Assembly (NCBI GenBank): GCA_033558025.1
Contig: JAUCEF010000007.1
Span: 3,162,001 to 3,226,000 of the forward strand
Source of the DNA: Phytophthora sp. 'mugwort'
Lineage: Eukaryota > Oomycota > Peronosporomycetes > Peronosporales > Peronosporaceae
Direction: 5' to 3'
DNA length: 64,000 nucleotides
Below are positions 1 through 11,789 of this stretch, piece after piece. The notes beneath the pieces are model-generated. The model ran no database searches. It was not told the DNA's origin and saw nothing but the letters and a program-made list of their open reading frames with translations. Numbering within the stretch: position 1 is the stretch's first letter; each line of letters opens with the position of its first letter. The position numbers and the translations under genes were made by a program.

Positions 1-1067
1 CCTCCTAGGGCCACAGGCGCAAACTCGGCAAGAGCTTCAAGGGAGCGGCTCGATTGGGAGTCGCGACGACTTAGTTATTCGGCGGCGACAGCACGACGGC
101 TTAGCGTGGTGGTGGTGTCGCGGCGCGGGGTCTTAAGGTCTGGTAGTCAGGTGAGGCGATAGCACGACAGATAGGCTGAGGTGGAGAAACGACAACACGG
201 GACTGGAAGGACCGAAGCTTGAAAGCGCAGTAGCAGGTATGGGCCTGTCTATGTGCACTTGTGGGGTAGCCGGCAAAACGCAAACTCCTCGTTTCCTTTA
301 GAGGAAACACGCAACGCTATCCAAGCTGCTTCTTTTGGTGCATAGGTCTACATTGACACTAGACTCTTCACTGTAGCTGGGTTCAAGTGCTTCTTCCAAT
401 GCTACTGACCCCGCTCACAGCACTCCAAGGATACTAAGGCTTCGCAGCGACCAGTGTTGCGGGCCGCACTTACAGAGCTGCGAGGAGACGGGTGGCCGCC
501 GCCGCTTACGACCCGCCTGAGCTGTAGCAGGACTCGGTTGCTGTGCTTCAAGGGCGTCTACACGCGTTAAGAACGACATCACAAGCTACCTTCCTGTGCG
601 TCACTTCAGTGCTACTGCAATCTTCATCCACTTGCATTATAAAACGGCTGCCTTATGCTTAGCCTTTTGAGCGTCAATGATTCGTTCGTGACATTAAGGC
701 GCCACCGAACAATGATGGTGATACTGCCGCAGCCCAGGACGTAGTCGTCAACTTCAACGCCTCATGGCAGCGGCGTGGTGTTAGGTTTGTGACGATGAAA
801 CTGTAACTAAAGTCCATGTTACGCCCGAGACTGGTAGAATCGCACAGACAAGACAGATGAATCGCACAGCAAACCGAGAGAACTGCACAGATAAACGAGG
901 CATACGGTGTGAATTCACAGAAGCTTATGAGAAAGGCACATAACCTCAACTGGCGTTGTACACATGAAACGCCTGGGTTGGCCTTCTCAACCATCCGTTC
1001 AAATCACGCCACTTGTGAAAAGCCCACAATCCCGCTGCGGATACTACAGACCACAGAACGTGACAGC
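1..1067. other. No recognisable gene
   Basis: I see no ORF with a credible protein signature, no RNA gene and no clear repeat in this kilobase. Short open frames occur on both strands but read as low-complexity cysteine- and arginine-rich noise. It may be the decayed left flank of the MULE relic that follows. Confidence 0.5.
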
Positions 1068-1157
1068 GTGGAGTGCAGAGACAGCGTGGAGTGAAGTGGC
1101 AGCGTGGAGTGAGGTGACAACGTGGAGTGAGGTGACAACATGGAGTGAAGTGACAGC
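1068..1157. repeat. 18-bp tandem repeat, five copies
   Basis: Five near-identical 18-bp units built on gtggagtgaggtgacaac lie head to tail. They differ by one to four bases (for example gtggagtgcagagacagc and atggagtgaagtgacagc). The array ends 12 bases before the likely start of the MULE transposase relic, so it sits in its 5' flank. Confidence 0.85.
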
Positions 1158-1169
1158 AAGTGGAAGGCA

Positions 1170-3240
1170 TTGGTTTACTCGAAAAATGCCGCGCCGCTTT
1201 ACAGTTGGGATCTTATTCAGACGGTGGATTCGGATCAAGAACTTGAGGAGTTTCTGGAGATAGAATTCTGCTGTAACCGAGTGGCGCATGCAGCACCAGC
1301 GCGACGACGCAAGATTTGCGAATGGAGTGAACATCAAATGGTCGAACGACGGCTCAAGTGTACAAGCAAACCTGTATGATCCTATGGATAATGCAAGTAC
1401 GTTTTCAAGCTGTGGGGGTGTGAAGCCACACAACAGTGGCGACCTTTCCCCAATCGGTGGATCACCTACGCGACCCCGAGGCTGACTGCGAAGGGCCACA
1501 TAAAGCGGTGATACGACTGAGATGAAGACGTTCATCCTGCAGCAGGATGAATGCGCGATCCCTCCTCAACTTATCCTTAGCCACCTTCGTCGATGCTAGG
1601 ACATTGTCGAGCCTAGGAGAGGTTATCCAACCCTGCAACAAGTGAGAAATTGTGCCAAATAAAAAATATCTACGACGGGTACAGGGAATCAAAACCTCGG
1701 TGAAGGTGGTCCGGCGGCTTGTGCATTCCCCATTCCTACAACCCGACAGGCGACTTGAATCAAGCATTCATTTTTGGGCGCCGTGATGATGGCGACGGAT
1801 ATCCTTACGTTGGGAAAGGAACAGACGTCGATGCGTACTGAATTGGAATTACAAGCAGAGCACTGGTCGATACTTGCATTGACTTTTGTTGCGACAGTCG
1901 CTTCACCCTGTTTCACGCGGATGCCACGTTTAAGTTGAGCGATCTCGGATATCTGATCATCACGTGCGGGTTTCTGACGCAACAAAACTAAACAAGTAGC
2001 AGCCATATTTGTTGTGAGTCGAAGGACAGCTGCCGAGTATGCGATGTGCATGAGCGCATTTGTACGTATCGTGAAACGCGTACGTCCAACGGCAACGATA
2101 TCTATTGACGCAGTCATGGGAGACGCAGAGGACGCACAAGTGAATGAATTTCAGCAAGTATCAGAACTCGCATCGGTACCTACTTGATGTGGTTTTTCAC
2201 GTCCTCTACAACGTTTGGAAGCTGACTCGACACATATTACCTCAGCATCGGAAGGTCATCATGGATGCAATAACCCGCCTTCACTGCTCGGAGAACATGA
2301 GCGCCTTCTACACACTCAAGGATTCGGTGCTGACAGAATGGCGAGCTATCCCATAACTGAAAACATTTGTCTCTTACTTCTCGAAGGAGTGGTTAGAAAG
2401 TCGATTCTGGCGCTGGCAAATATTTCACACGTCGTCAGGTTACGCTGTAACGAACAACCCGTGTGAAACTTTCAACGCGGTTCTGAAGAACTACACAGGT
2501 CGCCGATGGTACCATATGCAGCAGCTCATTTCGGTGACACATGTAGTCATTCACGATGCGACTTTATACAAACCCACCTCCGACAGCCAAGTCATGGTTC
2601 CGAACCGTGTCACTTCAAGTGCAGCATCCGCGTTAATTTCTACGGGTAGGGTAGAAGTGTTTTCAACGACAACGATTCTCTGTGTCGGGTAAGGCAACAC
2701 AGGACGTCGACGATCCCGTTTGCTCAAGAATTGGAGGAGATGTGTGAAGCGGTTGATAGTCCTTTCAGAGCTCTTCAAAGTGATGAAGGCGAGCCCGAGG
2801 ACAGTGAAATTCTAGGGCCAGCTCTGGTCGTCCGGGAACAACGTGCACGACTGCTCAACTCTATGAAAATGTTGTGTCTTGGTCGCTACGGTATGCGCAT
2901 TTGGACGGTATGCCTGAAAATGGATAAATCGTTGACGTTAGCAAGTGTGTATGTGGCTGCAAATATACTACTTGAAGTTCAAAATGTGCTGCCATATCCT
3001 TGTCGCAAGAAAAGCAAAATGATTGAGCCAACCTGGTGCCGAGGACAACGCCGAGAAGCTGTTCAATCGCAAGGTATGCAGAGCAAAGATTGCGCCATCG
3101 ACCAAGAAGAAGCCGATGAACACCACTCAAAGTACTGCAACTGCATCGTTGCCCCTGACGGAGACGCTCGAAGGACGGCCACCACTGGCCTCTAGAGCAC
3201 TTGACGTGCAGTTCATCTTTTGCCCGGATACATAACATGT
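1170..3240 (+). pseudogene. Mutator-like (MULE) transposase relic 1
   Basis: This is a decayed transposase of the Mutator/MULE class, which would cut and paste its own element in the nucleus. The chosen start at 1170 opens a frame with LYSWDLIQTVDSDQELEEF followed by a cysteine/tryptophan segment (CKYVFKLWGCEATQQW). Around 1780-2110 the reading VGKGTDVDAY, ALVDTCIDFC, FVVSRRTAAEYAM and DAVMGDAEDAQVNEF matches the MULE catalytic core as I know it from oomycetes. At 2350-2500 come WLESRFWRW and YAVTNNPCETFNAVLKNYTG, the conserved stretch before the C-terminal domain. Near 2945-3050 a SWIM-type Cys/His remnant (YYLKFKMCCHILVA) is followed by a basic tail. At least six frame changes or stops are needed to follow it, so it is not functional. 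No terminal inverted repeats were recognised. Confidence 0.8.
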
Positions 3241-3514
3241 CAGTTTATAAGCAAGCGTTTAGTTCTCTTCGTGGAATCGAGTTGTGCATTCCGTTTTGCT
3301 ATGTCATGTACAAATATTTGTCATGTCATGTACAAAACATTTGTTATGTCATTTCAAATAAATTGTCATAACTTGCAGAAAGTTTTTGTCTCGCTAGCTA
3401 AAGCCAGTTCACACCTTGAACGGCTCGTAACAGAATGTGCCTATTCCCTTACATCTACGAATTATCCCCTCATGTACTCCTCAGAACTCTAGACTTCGTC
3501 GCTAGCCTCTTGAC
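3241..3514. other. Intergenic, nothing recognised
   Basis: The segment between two relics has short imperfect repeats of a tgtcatgtacaaa type near 3300-3350 but no gene signature on either strand. Confidence 0.4.
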
Positions 3515-3654
3515 TCTCCTCACCTGTCTCCATTTCCTCACGACCTACCTCTTCTTCAATGCTCCCGTCGCTGCTATCTTCATCTCTCCTCATGTGTCTC
3601 CATTTCCTCACGACCTACCTCTTCTTCAATGTTCCCCTCGCTGCTATCTTCATC
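3515..3654. repeat. 70-bp direct tandem duplication
   Basis: Two copies of a 70-bp unit beginning tctcctca and containing cgacctacctcttcttcaat lie in tandem (3515-3584, 3585-3654) with about five differences. The right-hand copy overlaps the acidic C-terminal tail of the minus-strand relic next to it. The left-hand copy runs past a stop in that frame. Confidence 0.8.
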
Positions 3655-4574
3655 ACTGCTCTCCTCGCTGCTCTCTTCGCTGCTCTCCTCGCTAGATTCA
3701 ATGTTTGCCCCATCTAACCTGGTTCCTTGGCCCTCGCCTTCTCCTGTCCCCTCTGACCTTTGAGTGCGCGTTTCGTACAATGTTTCACGTTCTGCAGGAT
3801 GGAAGCGTCTAACGTGCTGGTGTAGTGAATTCACGATCATGTAGGTCCTAGGACACAGTGGGCACCGGAGGGTTTGCTGCGCATCTGCGTCGGTGCTCTG
3901 CTAGATTGCGGCGAGCTACTGCAGATCGTTGCACATGTAAGTGTTATACACCACCGCCTCGGTTGAGTTTGCCTTCTGACGAATGCCCTGCACTAGGATG
4001 TAGCAATGCAGCCTGATGTTGTGGCGCAGTGCTTGGCCCCAGCGTGCACCAGGTCTCCACCGAAAATAACGAACTCGCCGTGGTTGAATTTCAGTGTTCT
4101 CCATTTGGGGAGCTCAACAGTAGACCCAAAGCAGCCAGGGTAGACGTGGAGCGATGTGTCATCCATGAGCGCTACAATCACCGATGCAGGCACCATGCCC
4201 TTCTTCAGGAGCGCACGCGCAGTTTCGAATATAAGAAAGCCTTTGTGGATGGCTTGGTCGTGACCACCAGCAGTCGATTTTAGAGCGTGCCATGAGCCTT
4301 CAGCTATTCTCCATTGTCGAACAGCTGGAACTATCAACTTGTCAAGTTGTGTATTGATTTTCCCCAGTGCATTTCCAAGTGTTCTGATATCTGCTTGCCG
4401 CCGACGATCGTCCAGCATCTTTGAGTACACCGAACTAAACATAGGATAGAAGGTTAACGCCCCGACCACGAGAGCGCGTCGTTGCAGAGCTGCTCGTCGA
4501 TGCCAATATCCCCCACCAAGTAAGCCGTCGTTCCAAAAGCGTGAGAGCTCATGCTTGCCAAACATTGCAGCCAA
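3580..4574 (-). pseudogene. Uncharacterised protein relic: HxG-type domain, C2H2 finger, acidic tail
   Basis: Read from 4574 downward, one frame gives about 180 residues. They start MAAMFGKHELSRFW and run to a conserved-looking block with WRTLKFNHGEFVIFGGDL followed by VHAGA. A frameshift near 4040 leads into RHNIRLHCYILVQGIRQKAN and VVYNTYMC. After two stops the same frame gives a C2H2 zinc finger (RCPLCPRTYMIVNSLHQHV, then RRFH) and a Ser/Glu-rich acidic tail of ESSEESSEES type. The GEFVIF..GDLVHAG motif is reminiscent of cupin or 2-oxoglutarate dioxygenase folds, but I cannot name the family. The order domain, finger, acidic tail suggests a nuclear or DNA-binding protein. One frameshift and two stops make it a pseudogene. 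It could be a captured host gene or a transposon passenger. Confidence 0.5.
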
Positions 4575-4697
4575 TGTACTTCGAGTATTTCGATGTAGCT
4601 CCTTGCTTTGTGACGCTATGCCGCGGGTGCTGCCTCTGCTGTTGTTCGTCAGCGCTTATAACGTCGTTTGCCTATCAACGAGTGCCTCATCTCAGGG

Positions 4698-4900
4698 GCG
4701 CGGGCGTCTGCGGGTCTCGGCGTGGCGGCGCGGCCTTCGGCGAGTCTCGGCGCGGAGATGCGGGCTTCACCAAGTCTAGGCACAGCGGGCGGGCTTCACC
4801 AGGTCGTGGAGCAATGTCAGCGAGTCTTGGAGCAACAGCACGGGCGTCAGCAGGTCTTGGTGCGGCGGCGCGGGCGTCAGCAGGTCTCAGCGCGGCAGGA
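4698..4900. repeat. GC-rich 30-bp minisatellite
   Basis: Six or seven degenerate units of about 30 bp with consensus gcgcgggcgtcagcaggtct plus cggcgcggcg are arranged in tandem. On the plus strand the array encodes a ten-residue peptide repeat of the type ARASAGLGAA inside a 153-codon open frame (4541-5002). The frame lacks any other protein signature, so I treat it as a product of the repeat, not a gene. Confidence 0.75.
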
Positions 4901-5002
4901 GGTCCCTTGCAGCAATCGAGCGAGCGCTGCGAGACGCAGGCGGGGAGCTGTGCCCGCAGTCACGCGAGTCGTTCGTCGAGTTCTGGCGTTGTTCACGAAT
5001 GA

Positions 5003-5860
5003 ATGAGATGCGCTGAGTATCTGCTGATAACTATGACATCGCCCAGAATAGTAGTGTGATGTCATAGCTGCCGTCACGTTGTTCTGTGCAATTTACCATT
5101 CTTTGTCTGTGCAGTTAACTAGTTTGTTTGTGCGCTTCACCTTTTGTTGTTACGCCCAATGAATACCGCATTATTTTGTTACCTGGCTGGAAGACGAGTA
5201 GGAATTCGCGTCGTATACGGCAGTAAAAGGATGTCTGTACGTGTGCTCCAAAGAGCATCGCATTATGTTTTCTCTAAACGGTACCTAAATGTATAAGTGC
5301 TTAAAGTAATTTACGTATTCATGATATATTACCGTATCTAACAGTTAAAGCTACAGTATGAATTATCCACTAAAGTGCGGTTTTACTGAGGCACGACTAG
5401 GCTTATTTTGGAGCAGCGCTTTTACTGCCGCTGGGGGAGGGCGATGTCGGGGACAATTGCATACACTTATACTATTGGACAGAAATAGTACAAGTCGCAG
5501 CAAGGCTGATGTTACCTCCGCTAATATGTAGTGGGCACGTAGTTAACTCCGCGAAATGCGGAGCACCTTCTGTGCATATAGGGGTGAAGGCTTAGCATTT
5601 GGCTCTGGAACAGAAAACTTGATATGTTGTACGTGTGCTGGTCACTACCCGGAGAGGCACTGCGTTTTTGTAATCATCATCGACTACTTGTTTTTTTTTT
5701 CAGTACAGACGTTTAAGCGCAGTGAATGTCGAGTTTAAAGCAAACTTAGAAGCATTAAACTCTTACGAACTCCTATGAACTGCTTAAAACAGCCAAATAA
5801 AGAGATCTTCTCCAGTGGCCCAGCTTCAAGGCAGCTTGATCTCATTAGCTTCGGTCTAGA
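5003..5860. other. AT-rich intergenic DNA
   Basis: No gene, RNA or clear repeat was seen. There is a short poly-T run at about 5691-5700. The final part is the likely 3' flank of the minus-strand MULE relic that begins beyond it. Confidence 0.4.
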
Positions 5861-7008
5861 TCTGGAGTAGGGGGGGGGGGGGGGGGTACTCCACGCCGGG
5901 TGCCGCTCGGACTTCATCAACTCGCCCTTGACGGATGTCATGTAGTAATTGCAGATATCTTGCAGACTCGAGCTTGATTTATTTGATGAAAGTTTGCAGG
6001 AGTGGGTGTGTTGTACACAGCCGACCGGCCAGCGTCCTGTTGCAAGCCTCAAGTGGGTTATTCGTGCGATTCACCAACGAAACGTGCGCATTGCCTAAAC
6101 GTTCCAGCAGCTAGGCTGATAACGGATATCCACGTATCCTTGAAGTACTTCCAGAACTTGTCCCACTTTGTCTTGACACCATCAAGATCAATATGAGCGT
6201 ACAAACGTCGAACGACGTCTGGGATGCCCTTGCTGATAATTTTGTCCTTCGGGATCACGGTCAGCGTGTCCAGGCTGTAAGGCTCCGAATCTGCTCCGAA
6301 AGGATGCCAAGAGCACTATCTTCCGTAGAACGCTTACTTTTAGTAAAACAGGCACCCAACAATGAAAGCCGAAGAAAACTGATCTGTGACACATTCCTGA
6401 AAAGCAGCTTCAAAGTCACAGCACAACCGAGGGCACGCACTGATGATTGCATGCACTTGAGCACACTGGAAGGCGGGATAGTAACTCCAGCCGTCCTTCG
6501 AATCCATCAGCACGTACAGGACCGGAAGGTATATGTCATGAGCACGATCGTAAAGCATTACGATCAGTGTCTGCGAGAACGGCGTCGGCGTTACCTTGAA
6601 TTGTCGCGTCGACGAAGAGACTGACACCTTCGTATCGCATCATCAGCAAAAGGCGAGGGTGTGCGAAACCACGCATTCGTCGGTACTGCTGTTGAATCGC
6701 GTACGTCATGTTGTACTGAAGAAAGTTCCGCACGTCTATAGGTGACACAGTTTGCACTCTCTCCTCTTCGATCGTCCGGAAAGGTCTCCGCCGGTCGCGT
6801 CTGTGCACAGTCGCTGCACAAGGCTCACGGTCTCTGTCTTCTTGAAAAAACGCAAGCAGACCAGCTCATCGTACTTACGCACCATCGCGTCACGTGTGTT
6901 GGTCAAATCCTGAAAGGCGGTAGGCGGAACGCCTCCAGAGCATGAACCTCGATAATCACCCGCATTTTGTCCCGCGCGTTGTTCTCTTAAGCAGTCACAA
7001 CAGCGCAT
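5860..7008 (-). pseudogene. MULE transposase relic 2
   Basis: On the minus strand, successive frames give an N-terminal piece with AFQDLTNTRDAMVRKYDEL, then FLQYNMTYAIQQQYRRMRGF and MMRYEGVSLFVDATIQ. Next come VTPTPFSQTLIVMLYDRA and YVLMDSKDGWSYYPAFQC, and then CDFEAAFQECVTDQF with VGCLFY. FVDATx..TPxPFSQTLIVM and CDFExA are the spacing I expect around the MULE DDE core. Further on, KWDKFWKYFKDTWIS and a residual LQTFIK-type segment match the C-terminal half. A 17-base G run at 5870-5886 reads as a proline run at the C-terminal end. Four or more frameshifts are needed. It is distinct from relic 1, because the catalytic region differs in sequence type. Confidence 0.72.
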
Positions 7009-7860
7009 GTGTGTTCCCCCGTTGCGATTACTTCGCCCGGCTCACCATTCGCGACGCTTGGACGAGCCATCAGCCGCGCCTTGCAACAAGAGGTCCTGTT
7101 CTTGCTGAACACGTAATAGCGGGTCCCGTTGTTGCTGTTCTTGTATTAGTATCGGGAACCTTGAAACTTCATCTGGCTGAGCGGCTGAGACGTCGTGTTG
7201 ATGAGGAGCTTGAGGTGTTGGAGGAAAATGTTAAAGTGACTACATTTGAGTGGTTTAAACCTGTCCTTCAGCCTTCCTACACACCTACTCACCGGTGGCC
7301 CCCTTGTTGTCCTCTTCTGTGTGCTTGTGCAAACACCGGTTCGTGCCTCTCTGAGCCACCAACAACGGCTACTTGGCGATCACCCAATCACGGTACGGTT
7401 CATTCAAACCGTTCCCACGGTCCGCTGCGTTCAAGAGCAGTGCCACTTCAGCACGCCATTCTCTGCCGGTGAGGTTCTACACTGAAAGGTCTAACAGAGA
7501 CACGTGGGGCTTCAAGTGGTGCTTTGCTAATGAACAGGCCTCCTAAAACTGGCAAAATTCCCCCATACCTACTTTGACTCTGGATAGGTATTTTCATGGC
7601 AGTCAAATTAGGCACTTAACTGCCAAATATATGGGAAATCCGGCAGATCCTAAATTAGGCACTCCAGCAGTATACAAAATCAAGTCAATCCACGCGGGGG
7701 GTCAAGCGCGGGTGTCTCCGCGTCAACCGTGGCACTCACCTCGTCGGCCACAGCAAGCAGCTCAAAATACTGTTTCGTCTGAAGCTGCCCTTCAATGGCG
7801 TAGTTAGTTGCTCATGGAGGAGCGCTGGGCGTTCTTAATCTGCTTCGAGGCGCTGAATTC
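7009..7860. other. No recognisable gene
   Basis: A 176-codon open frame on the plus strand (6942-7472) overlaps the MULE relic and shows no family signature. The rest has only short frames. This may be upstream DNA of MULE relic 2. Confidence 0.35.
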
Positions 7861-7977
7861 ACCCTCAACAGAGTGCGTACAAGGGGAAATGGCGGCAAGC
7901 GCAGCAAGAAAACGACGTTAAGCGCGTGAACTGGCGCTCCAGGTCCACAGCTGACCATAAAACATTAAATGGTAGCC

Positions 7978-9575
7978 TCATCCCCCATCCACACGCCGCC
8001 GGAAGGTTGTATCGTTCTGGTACATAGCGATCCGCTTCGTGCGCTGCTGCCAAATGTCGTTTGCAGCAATGATTTCGTAGCGAGTGGTCAGAGAAGTATC
8101 ATGACAGAGCCACCACAAGCAACTTGAGGGCTCTTGCTTGTTTTCAGCTTTGAGACGTTTCAGTTCCTGATAATTGGTAGCGAAGTAATTGCACGAGTCG
8201 TAAATGGACTCCCAGCGCGTCGTCGAGTACGTTGGGCACTGGCCAACAATAGTCCGGACGGTATCAGACGTTCTCGTAAACGAAATCTCCGCGCCCAAGC
8301 ACGTGCGGAAGCGTACGAACTCGTCTAAACAGTTCAGAAACGCTCCAATCGAGAGGATCAATTGGTGACTTCCGCACCAGCACACAGTGACACCGTGGCC
8401 ACCGTTCCTTTCGCAAGCACGCCGCCTGCGAATTGCGAAGCCCTGTCTACAGCCGTGCATTGTAGCAGCTCCATCACTAGTAATGCCACTGAGTTTGCGC
8501 AACAAGGCGTCCCCACCCACGTTGTAGAGAACGCCGAGCACGAGGTCGGCATAGTTCGACGCCGTGTGGCTGAGCGTACCCATTGGTATGGCCAGCAGAT
8601 GCATGTTTTTCAGGATGCTACCGAGCTCGAAAAAAAGGGACTCGAACGTCGAGATAGCCGATGGAGCGATGCGTCGCACCGTCGGCCAGAATTGAGAAGG
8701 CCTACACCTCGGTAAGCACTCGATGCAGTGCAGATAGGTTGAGAGAGACGTTATATCGAATGTAGCGGCCGATCCTTTCCCCCACTTGGCGTCTCCAGCT
8801 TCATGGTCCTGATAACTTCGCCAAATATCACAAATAGGCGTCGAATTGCGCGAAAGATGGTCGACGTGTTGATGCAATGGATCACCGTCTCGAATTGAGG
8901 CTTGTCCTGAATTGTAAGAACGAAGTCGCCGTGTTCGAGCTCTACAAGGTAGCCGGACAGCCCGAACGGAGCCGACGGCATCATCTCGGCGCACAAAGCC
9001 GCTATCCGAACTGGCAGCGCTTGACTGGTTAGATAGGAGCCTCGCAATGACATCCATAACACCTGCTGAGACGTGAAACTCTGCGTGCTGCCCTTGCCAT
9101 GGTAGAAGAATGGTAATCGGGGTCTTGCGGAAAAAAATTCGCTCGACGCTTGCCTTCTGGCATGAGCGCGTTGTAGGCTGCCATTTCTGTTGCCCACGGA
9201 GGTGCTTTAATATGTTGTCGCGCCTGAAGGACTTGATTGGTCTTTTTGCTCTTCGTTGGACCAGGAGGCCACCAAACGACTGTGCCCCGTGGCGTTCCCG
9301 TCCTCTCGACCGACAGCGACACAGAACATACAATGAGCCTCCACAACGGGACCACGTTGCTGTTGCCGCTTAGGCTGAACGCCGAGCTCTCTTTCGTACT
9401 TTGGCAACCACTCCTGTCGCGGGACCCTGGCCTTGATTTCCGGCTGCTCGAAAACTGACATCACCGCTTGAGGTTGGCTGTCAATCGGTGATAATGCCGA
9501 GCTTTCAACACCAGCACCGTGAGAGCGACTTGGTTTGCTCTTTGGTTTGCTCTTTGAGTGCTTTGATTTCGGCAT
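7978..9575 (-). pseudogene. BED-finger hAT-like transposase relic 1
   Basis: The start chosen is the Met codon at 9575, which opens a Lys/Ser-rich N-terminus (MPKSKHSKSKPKSKPSR). A BED-like finger follows, with HCMFC in one frame and SFRRDNILKHLRGQQKW in the next. A long open stretch of 451 codons covers the rest. It contains LSGITSDGAATMHGCRQGFA (an aspartate motif), VCWCGSHQLILS (the Cys..His pair expected in hAT-type cores) and TTRWESIYDSCNYF. These are landmarks of hAT-type DDE transposases and their oomycete zinc-finger relatives. The N-terminal half needs two frame changes, so it is probably a pseudogene, although the 451-codon frame is unusually well preserved for this window. Traces of a C-terminal part continue to about 7800. 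Confidence 0.72.
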
Positions 9576-11785
9576 TGCTAATGGAAGGCAAGGGAAACGA
9601 TAAATGGGTGATAGAGCAAAATGTATAGTGGCGGCGACGAGATACGAGATCCACCTTCGTGTGGCCGCCAAATAACCACCGGGTATGAACTATGCACTTT
9701 CGTAGCGTGGCTCCAAAGTATTTTGGCACACGCGACGCTTTAAGCATTTATAACGGTACACGAAAGCTATTTTGGCGCGAGAAACTGCTGCGCGATCCCT
9801 GTATCAACCAATCTTGACCATGTTGAAGCTCCTTTAGGTGGGCAGTTTGGAAACCCAGGAATAGCTTCAACGGCTTTCTCTTGACACAATACCTACTTTT
9901 AAGAGGCCTGCTAATGAAGCATTCGGTGACCGATTGACCGGTCGTTGATCCATGCTCTGTATTGAAGTGTTTTAGCAGGGCGAAATAATATCCAGCCATC
10001 ACGTCAGTTGTGGAAGGAGCTGGAATAGGTCACGAATTACAGACCGGCATTGGCGGTTTAAGTTTTGGGTACAGTTTTGGGACGAGTTTTGGGCGCATCA
10101 ATCAAATGCCTTTTAGGTAAATAACAGTTAAATAATGGTAAATAACGGTAAACAACGTTATGCAACCTTTTAGGTAATTAGGTACAATTTGAACAATTAT
10201 CTTTTTCCCTCCAAAGATGACGAAGAAGCAAGTCTTTCAAGCGGTGACGGGTCATCTATGCAAGTAATCAACAACAGCAACGCTTCCCCGTCTAGCGGCT
10301 GGAATATGAAGAAGCGCGGGAGAATAGCATGACCAAGTTAAAAAATGGGTTCTCCGCAGGAAGCACACGCAAACTGGTCTGGGTATCATAATCAAAGAAA
10401 TGCGCAGAGGTGTCACGATAGCAGATAAGCTTGAACTCAAATGTGCATGCTTCGCTCGGCTGGAGTGCCTTTTGGCGAAAAGCCAAACATTCGAGCAAGC
10501 AGCACGCTGGAAAGTGGCGTGCCACCGGGGTGTGCTCGGAGCCTTCCGTCTCGCCCGAGTGACGTTTCAATTGCTGACTCGGTAGCTCTGATGAATAGAA
10601 TATGACCACAGCTGTCAAATACTTGATTGCTGACCACGGGCATACAAGGCTTGTTAACGACAACGACTGCATCCCCTCCCCCGACACCCAAGCTGATAGC
10701 TAACATGGCCAAAAAAGTGGCCATTTTGATGATATCATAAATACCACGATGCCTCAACCAATTCGGAAGCCAGAAAACCTGATTCTGTAAATGTCTGTGT
10801 TAGTAATGATCCTGAACGATTGAGTTTATTGTCACCGGTCAATAGGAACTCCGGGTTGGAAATGAGTGAAAGTGACGACGAAAGTAAAGAGGATGATGGC
10901 ATGGCGATTGCAGCCTCACCTAATCGTCGAGCTAGAGTTGTATCAGGACTGCGTGCTTAGAATGAAGCCACCCACAGCTGAACTGGAAGCTGTGCACCCA
11001 GATATTGATAAGTCACCACTCCGCCGCGACCGCATTTCAACCCAGATCGAAATAAAATGACACTACTCAGTCGAAAAAAACAAGCGAAGGGCAATTCAAA
11101 ACGAAGGACTCAGCCGATTTTCAGCACAAATACCGCAGACTATAAGAAAGACCGCAGATCATCACGTGGAAAACAACCGAAGCAAACAGCCCAACAAAGT
11201 CGGCTGCCAATCTCTGCCAATTTCAGCCGCGCAATGATCAGCAGACAGAGAAACAAACAAGCGACGACTGGACCGGTGCGAAGCAAAGGCCGCTAAAAGG
11301 AAGAAAGCTCGTGAGTGCGACGAAGCCCACTGCAGAAAAAAAAAACAATGGAGCTCGAGGAAAAACATCTCAAGAGGCGAGGATGCAGGAGTATGCATCA
11401 GCAGCACGAACAAGTGCTGCAGTAGATGAAGATGCTGACTATAGGGCAAAACTCCAGTCGATGTGAAAGCTTACTTCAACTTGCTGCCGGAGATGAGGGG
11501 CTCTTCACATAAGTTACACGTTTGATTTTGCGGTTCGAATTTTTGAGTAAGTTTGGACATTGCTGCCAGCTCAGTCCGTGGCGGACAGCCCAGTGATCGT
11601 ATCTGTCTTAATACGGTAGAAATACATTTAAGTGACCGGGTTTATTAGACGCAGTGCAACCTGCTACCTTGCGATCAAATGAGATCGAAAGCTAACTTAT
11701 CAAAGAATCCCACCCGGCTGTCGACCACCCTTAGATAGATCTTGCGCTACGATCCGCGCCCTAAAGAGTAAGCCTCATCATCATA
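9576..11785. other. Unassigned stretch with a basic region
   Basis: I recognise no protein here. It holds an AT-rich patch with taaataacagttaaataa-type repeats (about 10110-10180). It also holds a plus-strand stretch (10866-11450) whose frames are acidic, then very rich in Lys, Arg, Gln and Ala, as in a disordered nuclear protein. The minus frames at 10250-10757 overlap each other and show no motif. A decayed N-terminal half of the following PIF element is possible but not supported. Confidence 0.35.
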
Positions 11786-11789
11786 CTCA

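Noticed and set aside
4541..5002. 153-codon plus-strand frame with ARASAGLGAA repeats
   Set aside because: It is produced by a GC-rich 30-bp minisatellite whose unit length is a multiple of three. No non-repeat protein signature and no start context.
5870..5886. 17-base G run as a functional quadruplex
   Set aside because: A homopolymer alone; it reads as a proline run in the MULE relic and may be a length-unstable tract. The 14-base G run at 45593-45606 was treated the same way.
6942..7472. 176-codon plus-strand frame
   Set aside because: No domain, composition typical of random reading; partly opposite to the MULE relic.
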